Below the pieces are notes generated by a model. It was not told the origin of the DNA and ran no database searches. It worked only from the letters and a program-made list of their open reading frames with translations. Shown here piece after piece: positions 28,670-39,427 of a stretch of DNA of 64,000 bases. The stretch is taken from contig JALELH010000018.1 in NCBI GenBank assembly GCA_022768865.1, positions 44,215-108,214 of the forward strand, given 5' to 3'. Numbering within the stretch: the stretch's first letter is position 1; each line of letters begins with the position of its first letter. Origin of the DNA: Spirochaetia bacterium (GTDB lineage: Bacteria > Spirochaetota > Spirochaetia > Treponematales > Treponemataceae). Both the position numbers and the translations under genes were made by a program.

Positions 28670-31600
28670 TTATTTAAAGTATCTTACACCGGCACGGAAA
28701 ATGTTCTGATTCTTTTCACTTTCCACACCTACGTTCATAAAGAGGTCTGCACTTGAACCATCGGCATTAATTCCTATTGAACGTTCATTGTGACCCATCT
28801 TGCCAAGAACATGACCATCAGGAGATGTAATTCCTTCAATAGCAAACAAACTGCCGTTAGGATTATCCGGTTCACTTACAGAAGGAACGCCATTTACATC
28901 TACATACTGAGTAAATACCTGTCCATTCTTAAAGAGTTTTTCTGCAGTCGATGCATCACAGACAAAACGTCCTTCACCATGGCTGATTGCAACCATATGT
29001 GTTTTTGCATCAAGAACAGATTTGTCTAATGCCCATGGACTCATGGCTGAAACAACTCTTGTGCGGACAATTCGGCTGATATGACGGCCAATTGTATTGT
29101 AAGTAAGGGTAGACATATCACCTGTCATGTCACGGAATTCTCCATACATGGCAAGACCTGTTTTTACAAGTGCCTGGAAACCGTTACAGATACCAAGAAC
29201 AAGACCATCGCGGTTTTTAAGCAAAGCCATTACCTGATCTTCAATCTTTTTGTTGCGCAATACATTTACAATAAACTTAGCAGAGCCATCCGGTTCATCA
29301 CCTGCAGAGAATCCACCTGAAAGAGCAAGAATCTGTGCATTTTTAAGTTCTGTTTCAAGATTGCCAAGGGTTTCTTCAAGCTGTCCTGGAAGCTTATTTC
29401 TGATTGGAACAAGTCTTGTTTTTGCTCCAGCCAGATTAAATGCACGCTGCATATCAAGTTCACAGTTTGTACCAGGGAATACAGGAAGAATTACAAGCGG
29501 TTTTGCCTTACCTTTTTCTGCGATGTTGAATGTCTTGCGGGCATTAATAAGACTTTCATGTTCCTTAAGTGCCCATTCAGGCAATGCAGGCTGTTCAGCT
29601 TTAGAAGAAACGGCAGGATAAACTTTAGCAAGTTTTGCTTCCCATGCACTCTCAATTTCAGAAAGTTCAACTTCAGCATCGTCAAAGGTAATCTTTTCTT
29701 CTGCAATTGTCACACCAATCTTGCAGACAGTTCCTTCTGCAAAGTCTTTATTTTCTTCAAGATTTTCTGATGTTTCAACAATAATTGAACCATACTGAGG
29801 AGTAAACAAGTCTTCAATAGAAGCCGGCCTTTCAATTCCGACGCCTGTAGCAGATACAGGAATAGTTTCAAGGGCACAACCAATTCTGTTTCCAAGTGCC
29901 ATTTTGCTTACAGCTTCTGCAATACCGCCTGCAGCAACAGGATACATTGCTTCAATCTTATCTGCTGCATTCAGTTTATAGATTGCTTTGGCATTCTTTT
30001 TGAAAACTTCAAAATCAGGTGCCATCTGCTTATCATAAGGAACAGAAATAATGTAAACACCGTTTCCGGCTTTTTTAAATGAACCTGATGTTACGTTCTT
30101 TACATTTTCTGTATCAACAGCAAATGAAACCAATGTGTGCGGAACATTTATATCTTCAAAAGTTCCTGACATGGAATCTTTGCCACCAATTGACGGAGTT
30201 CCCATTGCCTTTTGTGCATCAATTGATCCAAGCAGGGCAGCAGCAGGATAGCCCCATGTTTTATTGCTTACAGCACGGCCAAAAAATTCCTGGAATGTTA
30301 AACGGCAGCTTTCTGGTTTACCACCCATACATGCAATTTTTGCAAGGGAAGAAAGAACTGCAGTCTGTGCACCGTGCCATGGAGACCAGTTTGAAACACG
30401 AGGATCAAAGCCATAAGACATAAGGCTTACTGTTGAAGTTTCCCTAGGAGAAAGAACCGGGAATTTTGCAGCCATACCGGCTTCCGGTGTTCCCTGATAT
30501 TTTCCGCCATAAGGGAAAAGTACGGAACCTGATCCGATTGAACCATCAAAGCGTTCTGAAAGGCCTCTCTGTGAACAGCAGGCAAGATCGTTCATGTTGG
30601 CAAGCCATGCTTCTTCAAGTTTATCGCTGTCAATAGATTCACTTGCACTGTCGTACTCCTTTAATACTTCTGCAACAGAATCAAGAGGCTTTACAAGCGG
30701 AGATTCTGATTGATGTGCAGGACTTTCAATTTCAGCAACCGCATGATGTTCAGCACCGGCAGCATCAAGGAATGAACGGTCAAGTTCTACAATGGTCTTT
30801 CCACGCCATTTCATTACAAGTTTATTTGTATCTGTAACTTCTGCAACTACAACTGCATTTAAGTTTTCATCATTTGTTGCCTTTATGAATTTTTCAACGT
30901 CACTCTTGCGGACAACACAAGCCATGCGTTCCTGACTTTCTGAAATTGCAAGTTCAGTTCCGTTAAGGCCGTCATATTTCTTTGGAACTTTATCAAGATT
31001 TATTTCAAGACCTGGGGCAAGTTCACCAATGGCAACAGAAACACCACCTGCACCAAAGTCATTGCAGCGGCGAATCATTTTACATACTTCTTTGTTGCGG
31101 AAAAGTTTCTGTATTTTGCGTTCTTCAACAGCATTACCTTTCTGAACTTCAGCAGCGGCAGTCGTAACAGATTTTGTAGTATGAACTTTTGAAGAACCTG
31201 TTGCACCACCAATACCATCGCGGCCAGTTCCACCGCCAAGAAGAATTACAACATCACCAACATCCGGTTCTTCACGTAAAACCTGATCAGCAGGAGAAGC
31301 TGAAATTACTGCACCAAGTTCCATGCGTTTTGCAACGTATCCAGGATGATAAATTTCCTGAACCTGTCCCGTTGTAAGGCCTATCTGATTTCCATAAGAA
31401 GAAAAACCCTGTGCAGCTTCACGGCAAATCTTTATCTGCGGAAGTTTTCCCTTTAATGTATCTGCTAAAGGAACTGTAGGATCTGCAGCACCTGTTATAC
31501 GCATTGACTGATAAACCCATGAACGGCCAGAAAGCGGATCACGAATTGCACCACCAAGACAGGTTGCTGCACCACCAAATGGTTCAATTTCTGTAGGATG

Positions 31601-32641
31601 ATTATGTGTTTCGTTTTTAAACTGAAGGAGCCAGCGTTCTGTTGCTTCAGGAGAATTTTCATCAATTGGATTTCCGTCAGCATCTGTTGTGTAGTGAAGA
31701 TCAACAAAAACAGAGCAGGCATTGATTTCTGCACTTACTTCAATGTCGTCAAGCTTATTGTTTTTACGCAGATACTTTGCAGCAATACATGCCATATCCA
31801 TAAGGGTAACAGGCTTGTCTTTGCGTCCAACATAAAGATCAGTGCGCATTGCTGTATAGTTTTCGTATGACTTTTTAAAAAGACTTGCATAAGGACCATC
31901 ATCAATCTTTACTTCATCAAGATTTGTAAGGAATGTCGTATGACGGCAATGGTCAGACCAGTATGTATCAAGAACACGGATTTCTGTAATTGTAGGATCA
32001 CGGTTAATGCTTTTAAAATAATCCTGAAGGAATTTAATGTCCAGCAAATCCATGGCAAGACCAAGTTCCTTGCGGTATGAATCAAGTTTTGCTTCGTCCA
32101 TTGCATTGAATCCTTCAACTGTAGGAATGTCTGCCGGAACTACTGCATCAAGCTTAAGGGTTTTTGGCTTAGAAGAATCTGTAAGACGGCTGTCTACAGG
32201 ATTGATTAAATAATTCTGGATTTTTAAAAGTTCATCTTTTGAAATGTTTCCTTCAAGAAAAACAACTTTAGCACACCGGACACGAGGAGCTTCTGTTCCC
32301 ACGGTTGTTTCTGCCTTCATTCCTTCACGTAAAAGAGAAAGGCACTGTTCTGCACTGTCGGCTCTCTGATCATACTGACCAGGCAAATATTCCCATATAA
32401 TTACCTGATTGCCGGCAGGAACTTCAAGTTCATCAAATGTAACAAAGTCACTTTGCGGTTCTGAAAAAATTCGTGTAGCAGCAACTTTAGCAACTGCATC
32501 TGCAACGTTTTCTACATCGTAACGGTTAAAATAACGAACACCGCTAACACCTTCAATACCCAAAAATCCGTTGATTTCGGACTTGATGCGGACTGCTTCA
32601 TTTTCAAAGCCAGCCTTTCTTTCTACATAGATACGAAACAT
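28670..32641 (-). CDS. purL: Phosphoribosylformylglycinamidine synthase, single-chain with C-terminal glutaminase
   Basis: TYWSDHCRHTTF, LQFKNETHNHPTEIEPFGGAATCLGGAIRDPLSGR, C-terminal GATase LALSGGFSAGDEPDGSA...VLGICNGFQALVKTG. Confidence 0.97.
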   Translation of the reverse strand: MFRIYVERKAGFENEAVRIKSEINGFLGIEGVSGVRYFNRYDVENVADAVAKVAATRIFSEPQSDFVTFDELEVPAGNQVIIWEYLPGQYDQRADSAEQCLSLLREGMKAETTVGTEAPRVRCAKVVFLEGNISKDELLKIQNYLINPVDSRLTDSSKPKTLKLDAVVPADIPTVEGFNAMDEAKLDSYRKELGLAMDLLDIKFLQDYFKSINRDPTITEIRVLDTYWSDHCRHTTFLTNLDEVKIDDGPYASLFKKSYENYTAMRTDLYVGRKDKPVTLMDMACIAAKYLRKNNKLDDIEVSAEINACSVFVDLHYTTDADGNPIDENSPEATERWLLQFKNETHNHPTEIEPFGGAATCLGGAIRDPLSGRSWVYQSMRITGAADPTVPLADTLKGKLPQIKICREAAQGFSSYGNQIGLTTGQVQEIYHPGYVAKRMELGAVISASPADQVLREEPDVGDVVILLGGGTGRDGIGGATGSSKVHTTKSVTTAAAEVQKGNAVEERKIQKLFRNKEVCKMIRRCNDFGAGGVSVAIGELAPGLEINLDKVPKKYDGLNGTELAISESQERMACVVRKSDVEKFIKATNDENLNAVVVAEVTDTNKLVMKWRGKTIVELDRSFLDAAGAEHHAVAEIESPAHQSESPLVKPLDSVAEVLKEYDSASESIDSDKLEEAWLANMNDLACCSQRGLSERFDGSIGSGSVLFPYGGKYQGTPEAGMAAKFPVLSPRETSTVSLMSYGFDPRVSNWSPWHGAQTAVLSSLAKIACMGGKPESCRLTFQEFFGRAVSNKTWGYPAAALLGSIDAQKAMGTPSIGGKDSMSGTFEDINVPHTLVSFAVDTENVKNVTSGSFKKAGNGVYIISVPYDKQMAPDFEVFKKNAKAIYKLNAADKIEAMYPVAAGGIAEAVSKMALGNRIGCALETIPVSATGVGIERPASIEDLFTPQYGSIIVETSENLEENKDFAEGTVCKIGVTIAEEKITFDDAEVELSEIESAWEAKLAKVYPAVSSKAEQPALPEWALKEHESLINARKTFNIAEKGKAKPLVILPVFPGTNCELDMQRAFNLAGAKTRLVPIRNKLPGQLEETLGNLETELKNAQILALSGGFSAGDEPDGSAKFIVNVLRNKKIEDQVMALLKNRDGLVLGICNGFQALVKTGLAMYGEFRDMTGDMSTLTYNTIGRHISRIVRTRVVSAMSPWALDKSVLDAKTHMVAISHGEGRFVCDASTAEKLFKNGQVFTQYVDVNGVPSVSEPDNPNGSLFAIEGITSPDGHVLGKMGHNERSIGINADGSSADLFMNVGVESEKNQNIFRAGVRYFK

Positions 32642-32676
32642 TCATAGAGTATAAAAGAAATTAAAATTATTGTAAA

Positions 32677-33696
32677 TCAACGCAGAATTCTTCCGCTTGC
32701 ATCTCCGGAAGCAAGTCGTTCAACTTCTTCTGCACTTACCATGTTAAAGTCACCTTCAATAGAATGCTTTAAACATGATGCTGCGCTTGCAAATTCAACT
32801 GTCTGTGCTGAAGATTTTTCTTTCAGAATTGAATAAATCAAGCCTGCGCAAAAACTGTCACCACCGCCTAAACGATCAACAATGTTCATTTCATGCTCAC
32901 GACTAAAATAAAATTCTTTTCCGTCGTAGTAAAGGGCAGTCCACAAATTTATATTTGCATTTATAGAAGTGCGCAAAGTAATTGCAACTTTTTTAAAGCC
33001 GTATTTATCCGCAAGTTTTCTAGCAACAATTTTATAGCCAGCCTTATTTAATTTTCCATTTTCAACATCGGTATCGTCTGCTTCAATTCCAAAAACATCC
33101 CTTGCATCTTCTTCATTTGCAATGCAGACATCAGCAAAAGGAGCTATTTTTTCCATGGTTTCTTTTGCCTGCATCTTTGACCAGAGCTTGCTTCTATAAT
33201 TCAAATCAATGCTTACAGGAATATTTTTTTCCCTTGCTTTTTTGCAGGCTTCAATGCAAATTGCAGGTAAAGCACCGCCCAGAGCAGGCGTTATTCCCGT
33301 CAAATGAAACCAGTCAGCATTTTCAAAAATCCTGTCCCAGTCAAAATCTTCCGGTTTACTTTCTGCAATGGAAGAACCGGCCCTGTCATAAATGCACTTT
33401 GAAGGACGCTGACTTGCACCACGCTCATTAAAATAAATTCCAACCCTATTGCCACCCCGGCTGACAAAAGAAGTATCAACTCCAAAACGACGCAGGGCAT
33501 TAACTGCACACTGCCCGATTTCGTGGCATGGAAGTTTAGTTACATAAACAGATTCCAGGCCAAAGTTAGCAAGGGAAACAGCAACATTTGCTTCTGCACC
33601 ACCAAAAGTTGTTGTCATTTTATCGGACTGAACAAACCGGTAATAGCCTTCCGGTTCAATACGAAGCATGATTTCGCCAAAGGTAACGACTTTCAT
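32677..33696 (-). CDS. kdgK: PfkB-family sugar kinase, probably 2-dehydro-3-deoxygluconokinase
   Basis: MKVVTFGEIMLRIEPEGYYRFVQSDKMTTTFGGAEANVAVSLANFG and GGGDSFCAGLIYSIL. Confidence 0.85.
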   Translation of the reverse strand: MKVVTFGEIMLRIEPEGYYRFVQSDKMTTTFGGAEANVAVSLANFGLESVYVTKLPCHEIGQCAVNALRRFGVDTSFVSRGGNRVGIYFNERGASQRPSKCIYDRAGSSIAESKPEDFDWDRIFENADWFHLTGITPALGGALPAICIEACKKAREKNIPVSIDLNYRSKLWSKMQAKETMEKIAPFADVCIANEEDARDVFGIEADDTDVENGKLNKAGYKIVARKLADKYGFKKVAITLRTSINANINLWTALYYDGKEFYFSREHEMNIVDRLGGGDSFCAGLIYSILKEKSSAQTVEFASAASCLKHSIEGDFNMVSAEEVERLASGDASGRILR

Positions 33697-34704
33697 TTAA
33701 ATTCCTGCCAAAGGTGTATTCTGGCAAATCAGGAAACGACTTGCATAAAATCTATAATAATCTTCATCCGTAAGGGTATAAGACATTACATTTCTGCGTG
33801 CCGTATCAGCAACGGTAAGCTTGCCGCCTTTTTCTATAATTTTCGTTCCATATTCGCGGATTCCGTTTTTTGCGTTGCCGCGCGGGAAAATCTTAAGGTT
33901 CATGTCATCATCAAAAACCATTTCCGGAGAATACCAGTCTTCAATAATACAATTGATTAAAGCAACATTATCCCAGTCTTTTAAACTGTTAGAACTGCCT
34001 TTGCCATCGGTCCTGATAACATAGGCCGTCGATTTATTTTTTCTATCACCTGTAAATTTACAGTTTTTAAAAACAAATCCGCTTTTCCCTGCAACGGACT
34101 GGCTGTTTACAACACAGGAATCTTTTTCACCAAAAGTATCTTCTAAAAGGTAAAGTTCGCATTCTTCAAAGTAAGCAAGTTCACTTTCACCGTAAATAAA
34201 ATCCTTATCACCGGAAATTACACATTCAGAAAAAAAAGTGATTCCCTTTACATAAAGCGTATTTTGCCTGCCGGTAATCCTCATGCCGCTGCAGGTTAAA
34301 GTTCCCGCCGTATTTGACCAGACAAGGGCTTCTGCACTATCAGCAAAAGAATCTCCTTCTTCTATTGTTTTTACATGAGCATTTTCAATAGTAAAGTTTT
34401 TTAATATAACTTTTGTAGAATTAGATCCAAAAACAAAAACACCGCGGTTAATAAGACCTTTATTGTAAGATTCACAGTTATCTGCCTTAATTACACAATC
34501 TTCTGCTTTTGTTCCGGGAAAACTTTCTATAACAAGTGGATTTGATAAATTATACCGGACAGATTCCCTGTAAATACCAGGCTCAAGAATTATGTGAATG
34601 GCAGAATCTTTAGAAATACTGCCAGAAGAGGACATTTCCTTAATTTTCTTGAGTGCAGCTGTTAAGGCAGCAGGATTTTTTGAACTTACATTTATTTCTA
34701 TCAT
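33697..34704 (-). CDS. Pectinesterase-like right-handed beta-helix protein without obvious signal peptide
   Basis: IHIILEPGIYRESVRYN, VIESFPGTKAEDCVI, ISGDKDFIYGESELAYFEECEL; start abuts the KDG kinase stop side. Confidence 0.8.
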   Translation of the reverse strand: MIEINVSSKNPAALTAALKKIKEMSSSGSISKDSAIHIILEPGIYRESVRYNLSNPLVIESFPGTKAEDCVIKADNCESYNKGLINRGVFVFGSNSTKVILKNFTIENAHVKTIEEGDSFADSAEALVWSNTAGTLTCSGMRITGRQNTLYVKGITFFSECVISGDKDFIYGESELAYFEECELYLLEDTFGEKDSCVVNSQSVAGKSGFVFKNCKFTGDRKNKSTAYVIRTDGKGSSNSLKDWDNVALINCIIEDWYSPEMVFDDDMNLKIFPRGNAKNGIREYGTKIIEKGGKLTVADTARRNVMSYTLTDEDYYRFYASRFLICQNTPLAGI

Positions 34705-34817
34705 ACTAAAATTATAGTATGGAAATTATACAAAAGCAATTATTAAGCCATAATTTAATTATTAAACTTAAAGTAACATAATTAACTAACGATTGTTTTA
34801 TAGCAACTAACAGATAT

Positions 34818-35279
34818 TTACTCAATAATTACTTCTTCAGCATCAATAAGCCTGTCCATATACCATTTAACCTTATTCCATTCTTCCTTAACATTTTTTG
34901 TTTTTTTGCCAAGGCGGGCCAAATATTTAATTGCAGTTCCAAGGTTAAATGCAGCACCCCCTGTAATTCCGCTTGTAAAAACTTCAATTAAATCAATGGC
35001 TTCAATACCGCTCTTGTTAAGGTATCGCTTAGGGTGATTGGTAACAGCTTTGTCAGCTTCATCTTCAGATTCAAATTTTTCCGACGGATTACAAGCTTCT
35101 GCCTTTATAGTCCTATAAATATCTGTATCCCTTGACGTGCTTAAAATTGCATAACTCTTTTTAACAAAAATCTCATGTGCCATAGAATTCAAAACCTTAG
35201 CAGCAAGGGAAGATGGCATTTCTTCGCTGTACTTTTTTACAAGTTCAACCGCTTGTTTTACTGTCATGTTTTTGCTCAT
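34818..35279 (-). CDS. Small protein with C-terminal DUF3310-like domain
   Basis: NKSGIEAIDLIEVFTSGITGGAAFNLGTAIKYLARLGKKTKNVKEEWNKVKWYMDRLI resembles the phage-associated DUF3310 pattern. Confidence 0.55.
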   Translation of the reverse strand: MSKNMTVKQAVELVKKYSEEMPSSLAAKVLNSMAHEIFVKKSYAILSTSRDTDIYRTIKAEACNPSEKFESEDEADKAVTNHPKRYLNKSGIEAIDLIEVFTSGITGGAAFNLGTAIKYLARLGKKTKNVKEEWNKVKWYMDRLIDAEEVIIE

Positions 35280-35375
35280 ATAAACCTCTTTTATTTATAA
35301 CAATATAGTAGAGAAACAAATTTTATTAAAGGATTTTCTGTGGTATAATTGTTTCTAATTTCCGGAGGAACACTT

Positions 35376-36155
35376 ATGCAGAAATTAGAAAAACAGTTTC
35401 ATATTCATTGTACAGAAGGCGATGTTGGCCGCTATGTAATTTTGCCTGGTGATCCAGGACGAGTTGAATCCATTGCCAGACTTTTTGATGACGCACATTT
35501 CGTGTCTTCCAACCGTGAATTTACAGTGTGGACCGGAACTCTTGACGGCGAAAAAGTTTCTGTATGTTCAACAGGAATCGGCGGACCATCTGCATCAATT
35601 GCCATGGAAGAACTTCACAACATTGGAGCAGATACTTTTATCCGCGTAGGCACCTGCGGCGGAATTGACATAAATGTAAGAAGCGGAGACGTTGTAGTGG
35701 CAACGGGAGCAATCCGTTATGAACACACAAGTCAGGAATACGCACCAATTGAATACCCTGCCGTTCCAGATTTTGATGTTACAACGGCTCTGGTTAAGGC
35801 ATGCAAAAATTTAGGCAAAAGATGGTGCACTGGAGTAGTGCAGAATAAAGATTCCTTTTATGGTCAGCACAGCCCGGAAAAATCTCCTGTTTATTATGAA
35901 CTTTTGCAAAAATGGGAAACATGGAAACGGCTTGGAGTTAAGGCCAGCGAAATGGAAAGTGCCGCTTTATTTGTCGTTGCATCTGCCTTAGGCTGCCGTT
36001 GCGGAAGCTGTTTTCACGTAATCTGGAATCAGGAAAGGGAAAAACTTGGGCTTGATCAGGAAATGAGTGAAGATACTTCTTCTGCCGTTAAAGTCGGTGT
36101 AGAAGCCCTGAAGCTTATCATTAAACAGGACAAAACTACAAAATCATCTGAATAA
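35376..36155 (+). CDS. udp: Uridine phosphorylase / nucleoside phosphorylase
   Basis: [60 protein letters not shown]; start refined to [11 protein letters not shown]. Confidence 0.94.
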   Translation: MQKLEKQFHIHCTEGDVGRYVILPGDPGRVESIARLFDDAHFVSSNREFTVWTGTLDGEKVSVCSTGIGGPSASIAMEELHNIGADTFIRVGTCGGIDINVRSGDVVVATGAIRYEHTSQEYAPIEYPAVPDFDVTTALVKACKNLGKRWCTGVVQNKDSFYGQHSPEKSPVYYELLQKWETWKRLGVKASEMESAALFVVASALGCRCGSCFHVIWNQEREKLGLDQEMSEDTSSAVKVGVEALKLIIKQDKTTKSSE

Positions 36156-36161
36156 ATTTTC

Positions 36162-36857
36162 ATGCACTACGAAAAAATTGTTTCAGGTGTTTTTATTTCC
36201 CGTCCAAACAGATTCATTGCCCGCGTCATTATTAATGGCAAGGAAAAAATTGTCCACGTAAAGAATACAGGAAGATGCAGGGAACTTCTTATTCCCGGTG
36301 TAAAAGTTTATCTAGAAGATTTTGACGGCCGCATGGGTAGCAGGAAATTAAGGTATTCACTTATCGCTGTAGAAAAGATTTGCCCGGATAATAATGGAAA
36401 GACTTTACTTATAAACATGGACAGTCAGGCACCAAATAAAGTTGTGGGGGAATGGCTTTCAACGCAGAATTACACTTTTATAAAACCAGAGTATGTTTTT
36501 GGAAGCAGCCGCATAGATTTTTACATGGAACGCAATGATGAAAAATTTCTGCTTGAAGTAAAAGGCTGCACTTTAGAATCTGACGGTCATTGTTTTTTTC
36601 CTGATGCACCTACAGAACGGGGAATAAAACACATAGAAGAACTTATTTCTGCAAAAGAAAAAGGCATTAATTCCGCAATTTTATTTTTAGTTCAAATGGA
36701 AGAAGCAAAAGACTTTGCACCCAACGACGAAACTCACAGGGCATTTGGAGATGCACTGCGTTTAGCAAAAAAGAAAGGCGTCCGGATTCTATGCTATAAT
36801 TGCACAGTTAGTCCAGATACCCTTATTTTTAAAGACAAGGTAAAAATCAAACTGTAA
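36162..36857 (+). CDS. sfsA: DNA/RNA nuclease SfsA
   Basis: VHVKNTGRCRELLIPG, NYTFIKPEYVFGSSRIDFYMERNDEKFLLEVKGCTLE...FPDAPTERGIKHIEEL. Confidence 0.95.
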   Translation: MHYEKIVSGVFISRPNRFIARVIINGKEKIVHVKNTGRCRELLIPGVKVYLEDFDGRMGSRKLRYSLIAVEKICPDNNGKTLLINMDSQAPNKVVGEWLSTQNYTFIKPEYVFGSSRIDFYMERNDEKFLLEVKGCTLESDGHCFFPDAPTERGIKHIEELISAKEKGINSAILFLVQMEEAKDFAPNDETHRAFGDALRLAKKKGVRILCYNCTVSPDTLIFKDKVKIKL

Positions 36858-36873
36858 GACTGACTCAAATAAA

Positions 36874-36905
36874 AAAATCCGTCTCAGATAACCAAGACGG
36901 ATTTT
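36874..36905. terminator. Bidirectional terminator between convergent sfsA and gltD/nfnB-like gene
   Basis: AAAATCCGTCT-CAGATAACCA-AGACGGATTTT. Confidence 0.85.
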
Positions 36906-36925
36906 ATTAAAATTATTAAGCACCT

Positions 36926-38431
36926 TTATTTTGAAAGATATTCATTAATGCTTGCTGCGGCTTTTCTTCCTTCACCCATGGCAAGGATAACCGTTGCTGC
37001 ACCAAGAACGATGTCTCCGCCAGCCCAGACTTTCGTCATGCTTGTCGACTGATTTTCATCAACAGTAATGTGACCGCGTTCATCAACTTTAATTTCCGGT
37101 GTTGTTGCAGGAATCAGCGGGTTAGAATTATTTCCAAGGGCAACGATTACGGCATCACAAGGAATTTCATGTTCTGAACCCTTGATTTCAACAGGGCGGC
37201 GGCGGCCTTTTTCATCCGGTTCGCCAAGTTCATAGCTAAGGCATTTAACAGCACGAACTTTTCCGTAATTTTCTTTATCTTCCGGATCATTATAGCCAAG
37301 AATTTCAACAGGATTTTCAAGGAATTTAAATTCAACTCCTTCTTCTTCTGCATGATCAACTTCTTCACGGCGGGCAGGCATTTCCACTCTTGAACGGCGG
37401 TAAACTACGTAGACTTTTTCAGCACCAAGACGCAAAGCCATACGTGCGCCATCCATGGCAACATTACCGCCGCCACAGACTACAACTGTTTTTGCATGAT
37501 AATAAGGTGTATCAGACTTTTCTTCATCGTAGGCTTTCATAAGGTTGGCACGTGTAAGGTATTCATTTGCAGAGAAAACACCGATGTAATTTTCACCTGG
37601 AATGCCAAAGAACTTAGGAAGGCCTGCGCCAGTTCCTATAAAGGCTGCATCAAATCCCTTGTCTGTAAGAATCTGCTGAACTGAAGTTGTGCGTCCGACA
37701 AGAGTGTTGTATTCAAACTTAACACCCATTTTTTCAAGGTTTTCAACTTCTTTCTGAACAATAGTTTTTGGAAGACGGAATTCCGGAATACCATAAACCA
37801 TAACACCGCCTGCTTTGTGGAAAGCTTCAAAGACAGTAACTTCATGACCTGCACGACGGCAATCAGCAGCCACAGTTAAGCCGGCAGGACCAGAACCAAC
37901 AACGGCAACTTTCTTTCCTGTTGATTTTGCAACAACCGGAACACTTGTTAGGTTATTGTTTCTTTCATAATCAGCCACAAAACGTTCAAGGCGGCCAATA
38001 GAAACAGCTTTTTCTGCATTTTTGTAAACCTTACCAACGGTACACTGACCCTGGCACTGTTTTTCCTGAGGGCATACACGGCCACAAATTGCAGGAAGAA
38101 GATTTGTTTCCTTTATAATGTCTACTGCACCTTTAAAATCGCCTTTTGCAACCTGGGCAATAAACTTTGGAATCTGAACATTTACAGGACATCCGTTTAC
38201 GCAGGGAGCATTTTTACACTGAAGGCATCTGTTTGCTTCAACTACAGCCTGAGCTTCCGTATAGCCAAGTGCAACTTCTGTCATCTGGCGTGCACGAACT
38301 AAAGGTTCACCGGACGGCATTTCCATCTGAGGAATTTTCATGCGGTCAGGATTCTTTAATTCCTTTCCTTCAATTTTTGCCTTTTCTTCAAGGGCAATTT
38401 TATTAAGTTCATCTATTGTTTTATGACTCAT
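36926..38431 (-). CDS. nfnB: NADPH-dependent glutamate synthase small subunit-like protein, candidate NfnB
   Basis: EANRCLQCKNAPCVNGCPVNVQIPKFI, GSGPAGLTVAADCRRAGHEVTVFEAFHKAGGVMVYGIPEFRLPK; start refined to MSHKTIDELN; paired with the FNR-like gene. Confidence 0.85.
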   Translation of the reverse strand: MSHKTIDELNKIALEEKAKIEGKELKNPDRMKIPQMEMPSGEPLVRARQMTEVALGYTEAQAVVEANRCLQCKNAPCVNGCPVNVQIPKFIAQVAKGDFKGAVDIIKETNLLPAICGRVCPQEKQCQGQCTVGKVYKNAEKAVSIGRLERFVADYERNNNLTSVPVVAKSTGKKVAVVGSGPAGLTVAADCRRAGHEVTVFEAFHKAGGVMVYGIPEFRLPKTIVQKEVENLEKMGVKFEYNTLVGRTTSVQQILTDKGFDAAFIGTGAGLPKFFGIPGENYIGVFSANEYLTRANLMKAYDEEKSDTPYYHAKTVVVCGGGNVAMDGARMALRLGAEKVYVVYRRSRVEMPARREEVDHAEEEGVEFKFLENPVEILGYNDPEDKENYGKVRAVKCLSYELGEPDEKGRRRPVEIKGSEHEIPCDAVIVALGNNSNPLIPATTPEIKVDERGHITVDENQSTSMTKVWAGGDIVLGAATVILAMGEGRKAAASINEYLSK

Positions 38432-38448
38432 TTTTTTCTCCAGAGGGA

Positions 38449-39288
38449 TTAGTGATTTAGGCCGATGTTGCACTTATGCTTTGACTTTTCTTCTTCGGTT
38501 TTAAAGCTCTTCATGCGCATCATCATGTTATCCCAGTCAACTTCATGTGCATCAAAATCCGGACCATCTACGCAGACGAATTTTGTTTTTCCGCCAACGC
38601 TTACACGGCATCCGCCGCACATACCTGTTCCGTCAATCATAATTGTGTTTAATGAAACAGTTGTCTTTACATTGTATTTTTTTGTAGTCAATGCACAGAA
38701 CTTCATCATTATCGGAGGTCCGATGGCAATAACTTCTGCAGGGGGAACATCACTCTGACAAAGGCGTTCAAGAGGAACAGTCGTAACGCATTTTTCTCCT
38801 GCTGAACCATCATCCGTACAGATAATGACTTCATCACAGATAGCTTTCATTTCATCAACAAAAATAAGAAGATCCTTTGTTCTAGCACCTTCAATAAGGA
38901 TAACTTTATTACCGGCTGCCTTAAGGGCCTGAACAATAGGGTAGAGTGGAGCTGTTCCAAAACCGCCGCCGACACAAACTACAGGGCGATCATATTTTTC
39001 AATTACGGAAGGAGTTCCTAAAGGACCAAGTACACCACCAAGATAATCGCCAGCCTTAAGCTTTGAAAGCTTCATTGTAGAAGCACCGATTGGCTGGAAA
39101 GCAATTGCAACCCATCCTTCTTCTGCATTTGCATCTGCAATTGTAAGAGGAATGCGTTCTGTCAAATCCTGATCAACCATTACGATTAAAAACTGTCCGG
39201 CCTTGCGGTTTTTTGCAATGTCCGGAGCTTCAAATTTCATGTAGTAAACAGCCTCTGAAAGGTGTTTCATTTCGATTATTTTGTTCAT
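38449..39288 (-). CDS. nfnA: Sulfide/dihydroorotate dehydrogenase-like FAD/NAD-binding protein, candidate NfnA
   Basis: GQFLIVMVDQDLTERIPLTIAD, VCVGGGFGTAPLYPIVQALK, MIDGTGMCGGCRVSVGGKTKFVCVDGPDFDAHEVDWDNMMMRMKSF. Confidence 0.85.
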   Translation of the reverse strand: MNKIIEMKHLSEAVYYMKFEAPDIAKNRKAGQFLIVMVDQDLTERIPLTIADANAEEGWVAIAFQPIGASTMKLSKLKAGDYLGGVLGPLGTPSVIEKYDRPVVCVGGGFGTAPLYPIVQALKAAGNKVILIEGARTKDLLIFVDEMKAICDEVIICTDDGSAGEKCVTTVPLERLCQSDVPPAEVIAIGPPIMMKFCALTTKKYNVKTTVSLNTIMIDGTGMCGGCRVSVGGKTKFVCVDGPDFDAHEVDWDNMMMRMKSFKTEEEKSKHKCNIGLNH

Positions 39289-39427
39289 ATGACCCCACAT
39301 TCAAAAAGTGTGTATGTAAATTGTTCCTATTTTACTATTTAGAAATAGTTTTTTCAATAATTTTAATGACAGAACTTTATTTATTGTCATTTATTTTTTT
39401 TACAGGGCATATTTGATAAAAAAAATG

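Noticed and set aside
30079-30423. 114-aa plus-strand ORF (and other plus-strand ORFs) inside purL
   Set aside because: Antisense to an intact, well-conserved purL; low-complexity Q/H/L-rich composition typical of shadow ORFs.
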